Positions 55,613 to 64,000 of a DNA stretch of 64,000 bases are shown here, piece after piece. Position 1 is the stretch's first letter, and every line of letters starts with the position of its first letter. Origin of the DNA: Arachis hypogaea. Lineage: Eukaryota; Streptophyta; Magnoliopsida; Fabales; Fabaceae. The notes below the pieces were generated by a model. The model had not been told where the DNA came from. It ran no database searches and worked only from the letters and a program-made list of their open reading frames with translations. Where the stretch lies: contig NC_092048.1 of assembly GCF_003086295.3 (NCBI RefSeq), positions 105,478,276-105,542,275 on the forward strand, in the 5' to 3' direction. A program made the position numbers and the translations under genes.

Positions 55613-57109
55613 ATGGCATCATCAAGCTCCAAGAGGCAGAAGAGGAAGGAACCAACGGAGAACATTCCCTTCGACGAGAAGAGATTCAAGACTGCCTTCC
55701 ATGAACGAGAATTTGAGCGGATAAAGCTCAAAAAGATACTGCCCGAGTTAACCTTTCAAATCAATGAAGACGAATGCCTACAGATTCGGGAGAAGATTGA
55801 AGAAAGAGGGTGGCAATTGCTCACCAATCCAGAGGGAAAGATCAATGCAAACCTCATCAAAGAGTTCTACGCAAATGTGGTCAGAGAAGACAAAACCAGA
55901 GCCCCAACCTTTAAAAGCTATGTAAGGGGAAAGGAGGTAGACTTCAGCCCAAATGCTATAATAAGAACTCTTCACCTGAAATCACCACACTTTGATGAGC
56001 CTAGCTATCATGCAAGGATAAGTAAAAGCCAAGACAATGATGAGCTCACCGAGATAGTGACTGACATCTGTGTTATAGCAGCTGATTGGGAGAGGTATGG
56101 AGATGGGAGACCTCGGTTCATCAAGAGGGGAGACCTTAGCCCAGAAGCCAAGGGGTGGTTTGAACTCGTGAGGAGGTCTATTCTCCCAGCTGCAAATAAT
56201 TCAGAGGTAAATATTAATCGAGCAACTATGGTACATTGCCTAGTACAAGGTGGAGAAATCAACGTGCATGAACTTATAGCTGAGGGAATTCAAGATTCAG
56301 CTGAGAAGCTTGAATCAGGTGCCAGGCTTTGGTACCCCAGCACCATTCTCCGATTATTCACAAAGGCCAAGGTGGTCTTTGAAGATAGTAATCCAGACTG
56401 GGTTAACCTAGGGAGGCTAATGACAACCCAGCGTATGGCCTATACTACACCTGCTCAGCAACAAAGAAGGCCACAAATAGGGAAACTAAAAGCAAAGGAA
56501 GGAGCTCACCAAGAGGAGTCTCATCAGGAAGAATATCAACAGGGAGAGCATCCTTACCCAGCAGATTTGAATATGAATCACCTTCTAAGAGCTATCGAAG
56601 ATTTGGGGATGAGACATATGGAAGGACAAGAGCAAATATTGAACTGGATGAGCCAACAAGAAGAGTGGAAGAAACAACAAATGGAGCAGCAACAGGAACA
56701 ATACTCCCAGCTCACTCAAACCATCCACCAAGTTACTGAGAGGCAAGAACGTCAAGATAAGCATTTGCAGGAACTTAATCAGCGACAAATAGCCCAGATG
56801 AAAGCATTCAATGAGTTCACTGTACTGAATGAAGGACGGCAACTACATCGGGAGGAGTTCAACGTCAACACTCAAGCCAAGTTGAACTATATGTCCAGTA
56901 ATATGCATCATCTACACTATGCCATCCCTACATATGATGAGGTCCAAAAAGATTTTGTAGAACAAGAAGAGAGGAAAGTGAAACAGCAAAAGGAAACACT
57001 CAAGAAGAAGATGGAAGATGGTGGTTTCTGGAAGAAGCTGCTTGAAAAAGGCAAGGAAAGTGGGAGCACAAGCAATCAAGAAGAAGAGCATGGACATCCA
57101 CAAGAGTAA
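55613..57109 (+). CDS. ORF3 of element H: intact plant transposon-protein-like ORF, 498 aa
   Basis: The only long intact coding frame in the window. Residues 1-15 are Ser/Lys/Arg-rich (SSSKRQKRKEP, nuclear-signal-like). Residues about 45-230 form the shared domain: EERGWQLLTNPEGK, IKEFYANVV, YVRGKEVDFSPNAIIRTLHL, AKGWFELVRRSILPAANN. The last 230 residues are Gln/Glu-rich with long predicted coiled coil (EEWKKQQMEQQQEQYSQL, EERKVKQQKETLKKKMEDGG) and end in a polar tail. It occupies the env-like position but has no signal peptide or membrane segment, so a soluble, probably nuclear or particle-associated role is inferred. ORF3 of B, E and G are relatives. The preserved frame next to a gag with four stops suggests later mobilization or selection, or merely chance given the young age. 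Confidence 0.88.
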   Translation: MASSSSKRQKRKEPTENIPFDEKRFKTAFHEREFERIKLKKILPELTFQINEDECLQIREKIEERGWQLLTNPEGKINANLIKEFYANVVREDKTRAPTFKSYVRGKEVDFSPNAIIRTLHLKSPHFDEPSYHARISKSQDNDELTEIVTDICVIAADWERYGDGRPRFIKRGDLSPEAKGWFELVRRSILPAANNSEVNINRATMVHCLVQGGEINVHELIAEGIQDSAEKLESGARLWYPSTILRLFTKAKVVFEDSNPDWVNLGRLMTTQRMAYTTPAQQQRRPQIGKLKAKEGAHQEESHQEEYQQGEHPYPADLNMNHLLRAIEDLGMRHMEGQEQILNWMSQQEEWKKQQMEQQQEQYSQLTQTIHQVTERQERQDKHLQELNQRQIAQMKAFNEFTVLNEGRQLHREEFNVNTQAKLNYMSSNMHHLHYAIPTYDEVQKDFVEQEERKVKQQKETLKKKMEDGGFWKKLLEKGKESGSTSNQEEEHGHPQE

Positions 57110-58159
57110 AAGGTGGTGGAGTTCATTCTTTGGTCCATCTTTCTCTATGCTTTAAATAAGGAAGATCTTGTATGAAATAGAACTTGCTTCCATTTCAGTT
57201 TAAACATTTCTAAATTCTTTCTTTTAAGTTTTTGTTGAAAAGGTTTATGATATCTAGTCCTTATGTCACTGCATCCTTACTTTGCTTACTTGTATGTTTG
57301 TCCCTTTAAATCAAATAAAAAGAGAATGAGTGCTTTTAAAGACCAGAGAAGAGTTCATACTATGGAGTAAGTTCCTGAGTTTATGGTATAGTCATAAGAT
57401 AGCTAAGTTAGTTCAACCATAAGGTGGGAAGACAACTATCTGTCATGAATACTATGCTTTAGACACACCCCATGAGACTAGATAAATAAGAAGGTCCTAA
57501 TAAGAAAAAGGGAAAGAACAATAAAAGTTGAGGAATAAAAGAAAAATGGTAAGCAATAAGGCTAGGCACCAATGGTTTTAATCTTGAGACATGTGTCTGT
57601 GGTGCTCCTGTGTGAGGGATCTACTTGGATGAATAAGCTCTTAGGGGTTCCTTATCACTTGGTAACTTGGGTTAACTAACCCGGGATTACCAGCTGAAAG
57701 TCCACTATCAAGAGTAACCCTCACTATAGAGCATTTAGTAACCCAAAGAGGTGCTGGACACCAAGGTCTCAAGAAAAGAAAATACATACACTATGTGCCT
57801 GTGGTGTGTATGTATGGGGGATAGACTTGAGCAAGTAAGTCCTTAGGGGTGCTTCAACACCTAGCACCTTGAACCAACTGGTTCGGGAGTGTTGGCTGAA
57901 AGCTTATTTTAAAGAGTTGTCCCCTTGCTGAACACAGCCTAAGAACACAAATAAGCCCTGAAATAACAACAAAAGGATCAATGAATAAAAGTCTTATGGG
58001 ATGCAATCAAAGTGAGTATTTTATGACAAGATAAAGGTCTGAAAGCCAGGAATGAACCTAAGTTGCTATGCATGAAACCACCATAAAACCAGGGACATGA
58101 CTTCCACAAGAATGACTCATTTCTCTTGGCATTCCATTCATCATTCTCTTGTTCCAGTA
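57110..58159 (+). other. 3' non-coding region of H
   Basis: No supported ORF. Carries the paired motifs CATGTGTCTGTGGTG (about 57590) and TATGTGCCTGTGGTG (about 57794), placed as in F, C and E. Confidence 0.65.
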
Positions 58160-58196
58160 CTTGCTTAGGGACAAGCAAGCTTTAAGTTTGGTGTTG
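58160..58196 (+). other. Terminal hairpin and plus-strand primer region of H
   Basis: CTTGCTT-AGGGAC-AAGCAAG (58160-58179), then CTTTAAGTTTGGTGTTG up to the LTR. Confidence 0.74.
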
Positions 58197-60678
58197 TGAT
58201 GCCAGGGCATTTTGGCCAGTTTCACTGACCTTTTCTTTACTGTTTTTAGGGTAGTTTCATGCATTTCCTTAGGAAATAAGCTAGTTTTGGGTAGATATTC
58301 ACTTACATCTTGATTCAAGCATACATTGTGCACTTTACATGATTTCATGAGGATTTTGCATGAATTTAAGGACAAAATTGGATGTTGCATTTTCCATGAC
58401 TTGGACTAGAACTTTGATGCACGTTATTGCTTGATTTCAGGACAAAGGAAGCAAAGAAGAACCACATTAGTGGCTACGTTAGTTACACTAACGTTAACAC
58501 TAACGTGGAATGGGAGTAACATGCAAAGTTAATGAGAAAAGTGATTGCCAATAACGCTCTCGAAGCCATCATTGCCCACGTTAAGAGTCATGTTAACTTA
58601 GTTAACGTGAACTCTAACGTGGAAGTAAAGAAATGGAGCCAACGTTAGTGACACTTAACATTATCACTAATGTTGGACCAAGATCATGAGTGGCCACGTT
58701 AGAGTCCACGTTAACTTAGTTAACGTGGCCTCTAACGTTAAGAAGAAAGGGGGGGAGCCAACGTTAGTGACACTCAACATTGTCACTAACGTTGGCCAAA
58801 GCACATTAAGCCACGTTAACTCCCACGTTAACCTAGTTAACGTGGAAGCTAACGTGAAGGAACAAAGTGGTCGACAACGTTAGTGACACCCAACATTGTC
58901 ACTAACGTTGGAAGAACACAAGCCCCCAATGAGCCACGTTGACTCCCACGTTAACCTAGTTAACGTGGAAGCTAACGTGAAGAAAGAAGGTGATCGCCAA
59001 CGTTAGTGACACCCAACATTGTCACTAACGTTGGAAGGAGCCACACATGCCACCATGAGCCACGTTAACTCCCACGTTAACCTAGTTAACGTGGAAGCTA
59101 ACGTGGATAAGGGAAAGATGAGCCAACGTTAGTGACACTCAACTTTGTCACTAACGTTGGAGATGGCTAGCAAGGCCACGTTAGAAGCCACGTTAACCTA
59201 GTTAACGTGGACTCTAACGTGGAAAATAGGGGCAATTTAGAACGTTAGTGACAATGGTAAGTGTCGCTAACGTTCTCGAAGGATGGCAAGCCTACGTTAA
59301 AGGAGCCATGTTAACTAAGTTAACGTGGACTCTAATGTAGGGAAGGGGGAGGCTTCTCAACGTTATTGGGAAAGTTGAGTCCCAATAACGTGTGCGAAGG
59401 ACATAGTGGAAACGTTAGTGGCAACGTTTGTGCCACTAACGTTGAGGTTAACGTGGCTTTTAACTTTGGTGAGGAACGTTAGTGAAAAAGGTGATTGTCA
59501 CTAACGTTATCGAACCCATATTTTCACTGAACGTTAACACCACTAACTTCCTGAGCCAAAGCCCCTGCCCACTTCATACTTTCTCTCTGCGTGTAAAAGC
59601 TAAGCCCAATGAAGAAGAGAACTGCTTCAAACTCAAGATCCAAAGGCCCAAGACTAGAAGAATCAACTAGAAGAACAGAAGAGTAGTATATATAGGAGTA
59701 GCTTTGAAATATTTTGGGAGTTGGAAATTATAGGGAGACTCTTAGCATAGGAACTACTCTCTGTATTTACTTTCTCTGCACTTCTAAGTTTTCATCATGT
59801 ATTCTCCATCTTTGTTTTCATTTTCCAGAGCTATGAACAACTAAACCCCTGTCATTGGGTTAGGGAGCTCTGTTGTAATTTGATGGATCAATACTATTTT
59901 TCATTATTCTTCTTCTATCTTTTCTCTTGATTTTACTTGAAAGCTTTCGATCTTCATCCAATTGAGTAGTTATCTTGAAAAAGAAGCTATTCATACTTGG
60001 ATCACATCTGAACCTTGAAAGAGGAATGAAGAGATCAAGCTAGAAATGCTTTCTCATGCTGGACCAAATTGGGTTTGGATGGATATGTGACTATAATCCT
60101 CTCAACACTTGGTTTGGGAAATGCATGTGGTATAATCAGTGACCATACTTCATCTCTTCTCATGAGCAATTGACCAAGAAATTGGCTATTGATCAAGATT
60201 TGAGAGATTGAATTACAAGAAATTGTAATTCAATCACTTAAGATTGCCAAGGAGATCAATGAGTGCATTGATTGAGGAAGAGATGAAAATGAAATTGATC
60301 CGGAGAATGCAACATCTCCTAAGCCCAATGAACTCCCCATTTCTGATCTTACCCATTCTCTTTAATTTCTGTTATTTACTTTAATGAGCAATTCCCCCAT
60401 TCCCATTTACAATTCTGCAATTTACCTTCAGTCATTTACTTTCAGATCTATAATTCTAGCATTTACTTTCCTGTCAATTACCTTCCCGCCATTTTATTTT
60501 TTGCAATTCTTAACTCAAATTCTGGATTCGCTCAACTAGAACAGTCCTCTAATTAAAGTTGCTTGATCAATCAATCCTTGTGGGATTCGACCTCACTCTA
60601 TTGTGAGTTTTTACTTGACGACAAATTCGGTACACTTGCCGAAGGAAATTTGTTGTGAGACATGTTTTCCGTGCATCA
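58197..60678 (+). repeat. 3' LTR of element H
   Basis: 2,482 bp; array 58465-59550, TATA box TATATATAGG at 59697-59706; ends GTGCATCA before GGTTC. Confidence 0.95.
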
Positions 60679-60904
60679 GGTTCCTGGAGGTTGCAAACAC
60701 CGGATACTTCAGCTCACAGTATTGATTTGCAAACTTTACTGGATCAGTAGCAGGGAGTAGCTGGTTGGCCTTCTCCTGCGGGGTAAAGTTTTTCTCCCGC
60801 CAGGAGTCATCGTGCATGATATCCAGGATGGACATGGAGGATTCTCCTCTTTTATGTTTGCCAGTAGTTGCCTTTGCTTTTCCTTTTCTTTGGCTGGCAG
60901 ACAT
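60679..60904 (-). pseudogene. ORF3 of element G, N-terminal part
   Basis: Starts MSASQRKGKAKATTGKHKRG at 60904 (basic), then EKNFTPQEKANQLLP and FANQYCELKYPVFATSRNL; the frame continues at 49177 beyond H. The start is chosen over the longer upstream reading because the latter is hydrophobic low-complexity sequence ending in a splice-acceptor-like AG. Confidence 0.8.
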
Positions 60905-60935
60905 CCTGAAAAATAGAAAACCAGGATATAAAAAA
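60905..60935 (-). promoter_or_regulatory. Candidate 3' splice site directly before ORF3 of G
   Basis: On minus, a T-rich tract (GGTTTTCTATTTTTCAG) is followed by one G and the ATG. B has the same spacing. Confidence 0.5.
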
Positions 60936-62344
60936 AAACAGGAAAATAAATAGGCAAATAAAAAAAACACAAAGTGGCAAATGAGCAATAGAAGAGGAAA
61001 TTGAGTTAAGCAAATTTGCATTATGGATTGTATAAGAGTTAGAATACTGAGAAGAAAATGTCACAATCCAAAACGTACTTCAGTTCAAGTTAATTAGAAA
61101 AAGTATCATCATGCCTTGGCTAGAATGTTAAAAGAAAGTGAAAAACCAGAAGAAATGTTTTGAAAGGTTAGGTTTGGTTAGAATTAAAAAAAGAGTTTAG
61201 GAAATTAAAATAGTGAGGTAGTAAAAAGTGGTTTAAAGTAAGTGGCATAATGATAATATTCCAAGTAACAGGCATTCACAAATAGAAGCTATAGGTAACT
61301 CATATCCAAACAAGGAAATTAAGTTGATGATGATTCAGATAGATATAGAAATAGCAAAAATTGGAATCTAAACATCAAAAATGCAGATTAAGAACCAGGA
61401 AATCAAAAAGAATAAGAAAGCTTGCCCTGGCATTCATGAATTGGTTTGGTAAAAGCAGAGTAAAGCAGAATGTAAAAGTGCTAAAACCAAAACATGAATG
61501 AAAGTAGAACAGCTTTACAGAAAATTGGACAGTATTCTGGCTAAAATTGGATTGTCCTGGAAAATAAACAGTAATCAGAATAGTTTATATGAATTAAAAT
61601 AGATTGCAAATAAAGAGTATGAACAAGAAAGAACATTTGCAATAGCAGCATGAACTTGAAGAACAGCATATGAACATTACTAACATACAGCAACAGCAAA
61701 ATTGTGAAAATTATAAAACAAGAAACACGAACAGCGCAACTAATCAGGCCTAAATCCACTAACCACATCCTAGGCTACCTAACAACCTAAAATCCACTAC
61801 AACATACATTTCTAACTAGCCTAATGATGAACAAAATCAGAAAAATATGGAGTTAACTACGAATGATAGAAGGGTGGCGTTAAGCGGAACCTGGAAGGCG
61901 TAGGAAAGAAAAGTGCGGTAGAGAGGTGGCTGGGGGATGGTGGTGGCGGCGTCTGGCGTGGCGGTTGGTGGTGGCGCGGCGGCGGCGGGTGCTGTTCGGA
62001 GGCAGGGGCTTCGGAAAGGGCAATGGGGGTAGGGGAGAGAAAGGGAAGGAAGGGAAGGGGGGCGTGGGTGGTGGATGGGGGCGCGGCGGTGATGGCGGCG
62101 CGGTGGGATGGTGATCGCGGAGGGGGGCAGTGGCGGTGGAGGGAGGAGGAAGAAGGATGAAGAAGAAAGAAGGGGAAGGAGGAAGGGGGTGGCGTGGCGA
62201 CGGGGTCTGGGTGGTCGGCGGGATGGCGGCGGTTGGTGATGGTGGCTGGGTAGTGGTTGGGTGGTTGGAGAAGAAGAGAGGAAGGAGAAGGGGTTGGGGG
62301 TGCGAATGATAGGGTTCGTGTGACTGGGGGGTTATGGAATTTGA
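60936..62344 (-). other. Leader region of ORF3 in G, non-coding
   Basis: A/T-rich from 60936 to about 61880, then C-rich on minus (61920-62330) with CCACC/CCGCC runs. A 207-codon Pro/His/Arg-rich frame covers the C-rich part but is a composition artefact. B shows the same order of blocks. Confidence 0.55.
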
Positions 62345-62815
62345 ATCCGCGCGATCGCGTGGGGCATGCGGTTGCGTGGTTGGGCTGAAATGGTGGTTGA
62401 CGCGATCGCGTCGGGTACGCGGTCGCATGGAATGGATCGAGGAGTGAATGACGCGATCGCCTGAGGCATGCGATCGCGTCATTGGAAATTGTACTAAACG
62501 CACGATTCCAGCGTCATTTCAGCGCAACTCTCTGTCTCCTTTTGGGGTGTTGTGCAATCCATGCGACGCGATCGCGTCGCTCACGCTGTCGCGTGGGATT
62601 GATGTTGTGCAAGTGACGCGATCGCATCAGGGACGCGACCGCGTGGGTCGTTTTGTGCGAAACGCACAGTAGCCGCACGATTCCAGCTTAACTTTTTGGA
62701 CGTTGGATGTTTACGCCGATCTCCAGATCACGCGGCTGCGTGAATGATGCAGACGCGTGGGGAGTGTTTTTGCAACTTGACACGATCGCATGAATGATGC
62801 GGTCGCATCGCGCAC
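62345..62815 (-). repeat. GACGCGATCGCGTC palindrome array between upstream ORF and ORF3 of G
   Basis: At least ten copies of ACGCGATCGCGT/ACGCGGTCGCGT-like palindromes; perfect GACGCGATCGCGTC at 62399-62412 and 62565-62578. The LTR of G carries the same motif at 45718-45915. Confidence 0.85.
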
Positions 62816-62954
62816 CCTTTTTTTTTTTGCAGTATGCAGAATGCAATGCTTAATATGAATGCTATGCAAACTCCAGGTTTAATATAATAAAATAAAATAA
62901 ACTTGAAAACAGGTAAAACCAAAAAAAATGAAAAAAAAAGAACGATCATACCAT

Positions 62955-63004
62955 GGTGGGTTGTCTCCCACCTAGCACTTTTAGTTAAAGTCCTTAAGTT
63001 GGAC
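62955..63004 (-). other. Double hairpin after the upstream ORF of G
   Basis: Hairpin 1 (63004-62990) GTCC-AACTTAA-GGAC; hairpin 2 (62972-62955) GGTGGG-AGACAA-CCCACC; about 18 nt after the stop at 63022. Confidence 0.72.
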
Positions 63005-63021
63005 ATTGGATGAGTTTCCTG

Positions 63022-64000
63022 TTATGGTGGCTTATGCTTAAATTCATCCAGAAATCTCCACCAATGCTTGGAATGCCAATAGCCTCCGGGGTCCCAAACT
63101 AGGCATGTAAAGCTTCTGAGCAGCTTCAAATAGATTCTCAGGCTCCCGGGGTGACGAGTGTCAGAATAAATTCCAGGATCCCAAACTTGGCTTTTAAATC
63201 CGCCTTCGTCTTGATCTATATTTTTCCATCTGGGCAGTTTAGAAATTAGATTCTCACCAGAATAACCAAACATTTTTCGAGATCCATTCGATTGATTATG
63301 ATGCCAATCCGTGCACTTCAAGTTGAAGCTTGGAACCTTATTGAACCTTGTGCACCAGCTCTGAGTACGAGCCATTTTCCTTTTACTCTTAAAGCCGCAG
63401 AGAGCTCTAAGCTGGCCATCTGTTTCAAGCAAACCATATTCAAGTGAAAAAATAAAGCTAAAGGTTAAGGATTGTACCCACTTGAAGCTTGTATTGGGTG
63501 GTAATGGCCTTGGGATAGGTGTTTCCAGTGGTTCTGTGAGCTCTACTCCCTTGTACTCTTCTGTGAATTTCTCCACTTTTTTGTAGAATTCTTAAATGCA
63601 ACTTCTTCCTGATCAAAGTCTTCTATGTCTTCCTCATCACTCAAGTCATAAGCGGGAGGTTGGGAGAAATCTACCTCTGCATCATCTTCGTATTCACTTG
63701 GGGAAGGTTCTTCAATCTCAGAGAATTCACTTGCGGATGCAAGTTCATTACTAAGAGAACTTGACTTGTGACTATCATCATCAAGGAAACTTGCTTCTTT
63801 GATTATTCCATCTAGTTCTTCATAAAAGACTTGCTCTGGGGGTTGTGTACTATCCTCCTTAGCATCAGTTGTAACGTCCTTGACAGAGTTCTCCACAACT
63901 CTGGATTCCCATGGAAGTTCAGCATCTCCTAAGTCTTCAACCAACTCTTCTTCTTGTATAATGACAGCTTCCTCTACTTGTTCTAGTATGAAGCCATGCT
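63022..64000 (-). pseudogene. Unassigned upstream ORF of element G (frameshifted, runs off the window)
   Basis: Two minus-strand frames. The first runs from the window edge to 63543: acidic, Ser/Asp/Glu-rich (EELVEDLGDAELPWES, EPSPSEYEDDAEVDFSQPP). The second, 63576-63022, contains PLETPIPRPLPPNTSFKWV, EYGLLETDGQLRALCGFKS and two VWDPG motifs with RHPGSLRIYLKLLRSF between them. The switch lies at a six-A run (on minus) near 63577-63583, so a one-base slip probably split one protein. It sits where other elements have gag-pol but shows no gag, PR, RT or INT motif that I recognise. Confidence 0.7.

Larger units (their letters stand above)
49178..60678 (+). mobile_element. Element H: youngest insertion, non-autonomous element with intact ORF3
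   Basis: 11,501 bp: 5' LTR 49178-51662, primer site, gag-PR plus short tail (51945-54770), double hairpin, ORF3 55613-57109, 3' LTR 58197-60678. Target duplication GGTTC is exact (49173-49177 and 60679-60683) and interrupts ORF3 of G. LTRs are 2,485 and 2,482 bp and differ at about 38 sites by eye (1.5%), mostly C/T and G/A. RT, RNase H and the integrase core are absent. F is the likely type of autonomous partner because the LTRs, primer site and gag belong to the same family. Confidence 0.95.
60679..64000 (-). mobile_element. Element G, right part
   Basis: Minus strand: upstream ORF (64000-63022), double hairpin, GC-rich palindrome array, C-rich leader, splice-acceptor-like site, ORF3 start. 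The 5' LTR lies beyond the window. Confidence 0.82.

Noticed and set aside
55778..56842. Minus-strand ORFs (65, 84 and 85 codons) opposite ORF3 of H
   Set aside because: Shadow frames of the intact 498-codon ORF3; no separate evidence.
61880..62503. 207-codon Pro/His/Arg-rich ORF
   Set aside because: Composition artefact of a C-rich non-coding stretch and the palindrome array; no homologue or conserved motif, and it includes array sequence.

Overview
The whole 64 kb is plant repeat DNA, and I see no host gene, rRNA or functional tRNA gene. The organism is most likely a peanut relative (Arachis). The LTRs that begin TGATGAGCGGATAATTTATA, with CTGGCGTTAAACGCCAG palindromes and TGGCGCC primer-binding sites, match what I remember of the peanut FIDEL family. 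That name is from memory and was not searched. All elements look like Athila-type Ty3/gypsy retrotransposons: tRNA-Asp primer site, long leaders, one gag-pol frame, a single RNase H and a third ORF far downstream.

The window is one nested stack, resolved from LTR ends and 5-bp target duplications. Host element B (minus strand, pol plus a third ORF) occupies 1996-4983 and 14923-17043. It is broken by A (partial, minus, 1-1995), C (complete, plus, 4984-14922, duplication GTCCC) and D (plus, from 17044). D is broken by E (minus, 21568-43719, duplication GTCAG/GAAAG) and by G (minus, from 44723). E is broken by F (plus, 29382-41146, duplication GCGTT). G is broken by H (plus, 49178-60678, duplication GGTTC). 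LTR-pair differences counted by eye are about 1.5% for H, 3.7% for F, 4.8% for E and 5% for C, which agrees with the nesting order.

Gene content: F carries gag-PR-RT-RNaseH-INT in one frame with 13 in-frame stops. B carries a deleted pol plus a third ORF. C and E, and as far as visible D, have gag-PR but no RT/INT; C and E also have the third ORF ('ORF3'). H shares LTRs with F but lacks RT/RH/INT core. It keeps gag-PR, a short tail resembling the integrase C-terminal module, and an intact 498-codon ORF3. G has ORF3 and an upstream ORF I cannot assign.

The most interesting signal is in the non-coding parts. (1) Two adjacent small hairpins follow the gag-pro/pol stop in six elements, with compensatory base changes. 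(2) A third covarying hairpin sits just before the 3' LTR in every element where that junction is visible, and is duplicated in the ORF3 leader of C and E. (3) ORF3 seems to have two expression modes: a TATA box 150-200 nt upstream in C, E and H, and a pyrimidine-tract/AG acceptor one base before the ATG in B and G. (4) Family-specific palindrome arrays lie just upstream of the LTR TATA boxes and recur between gag/pol and ORF3 in C, E and G.
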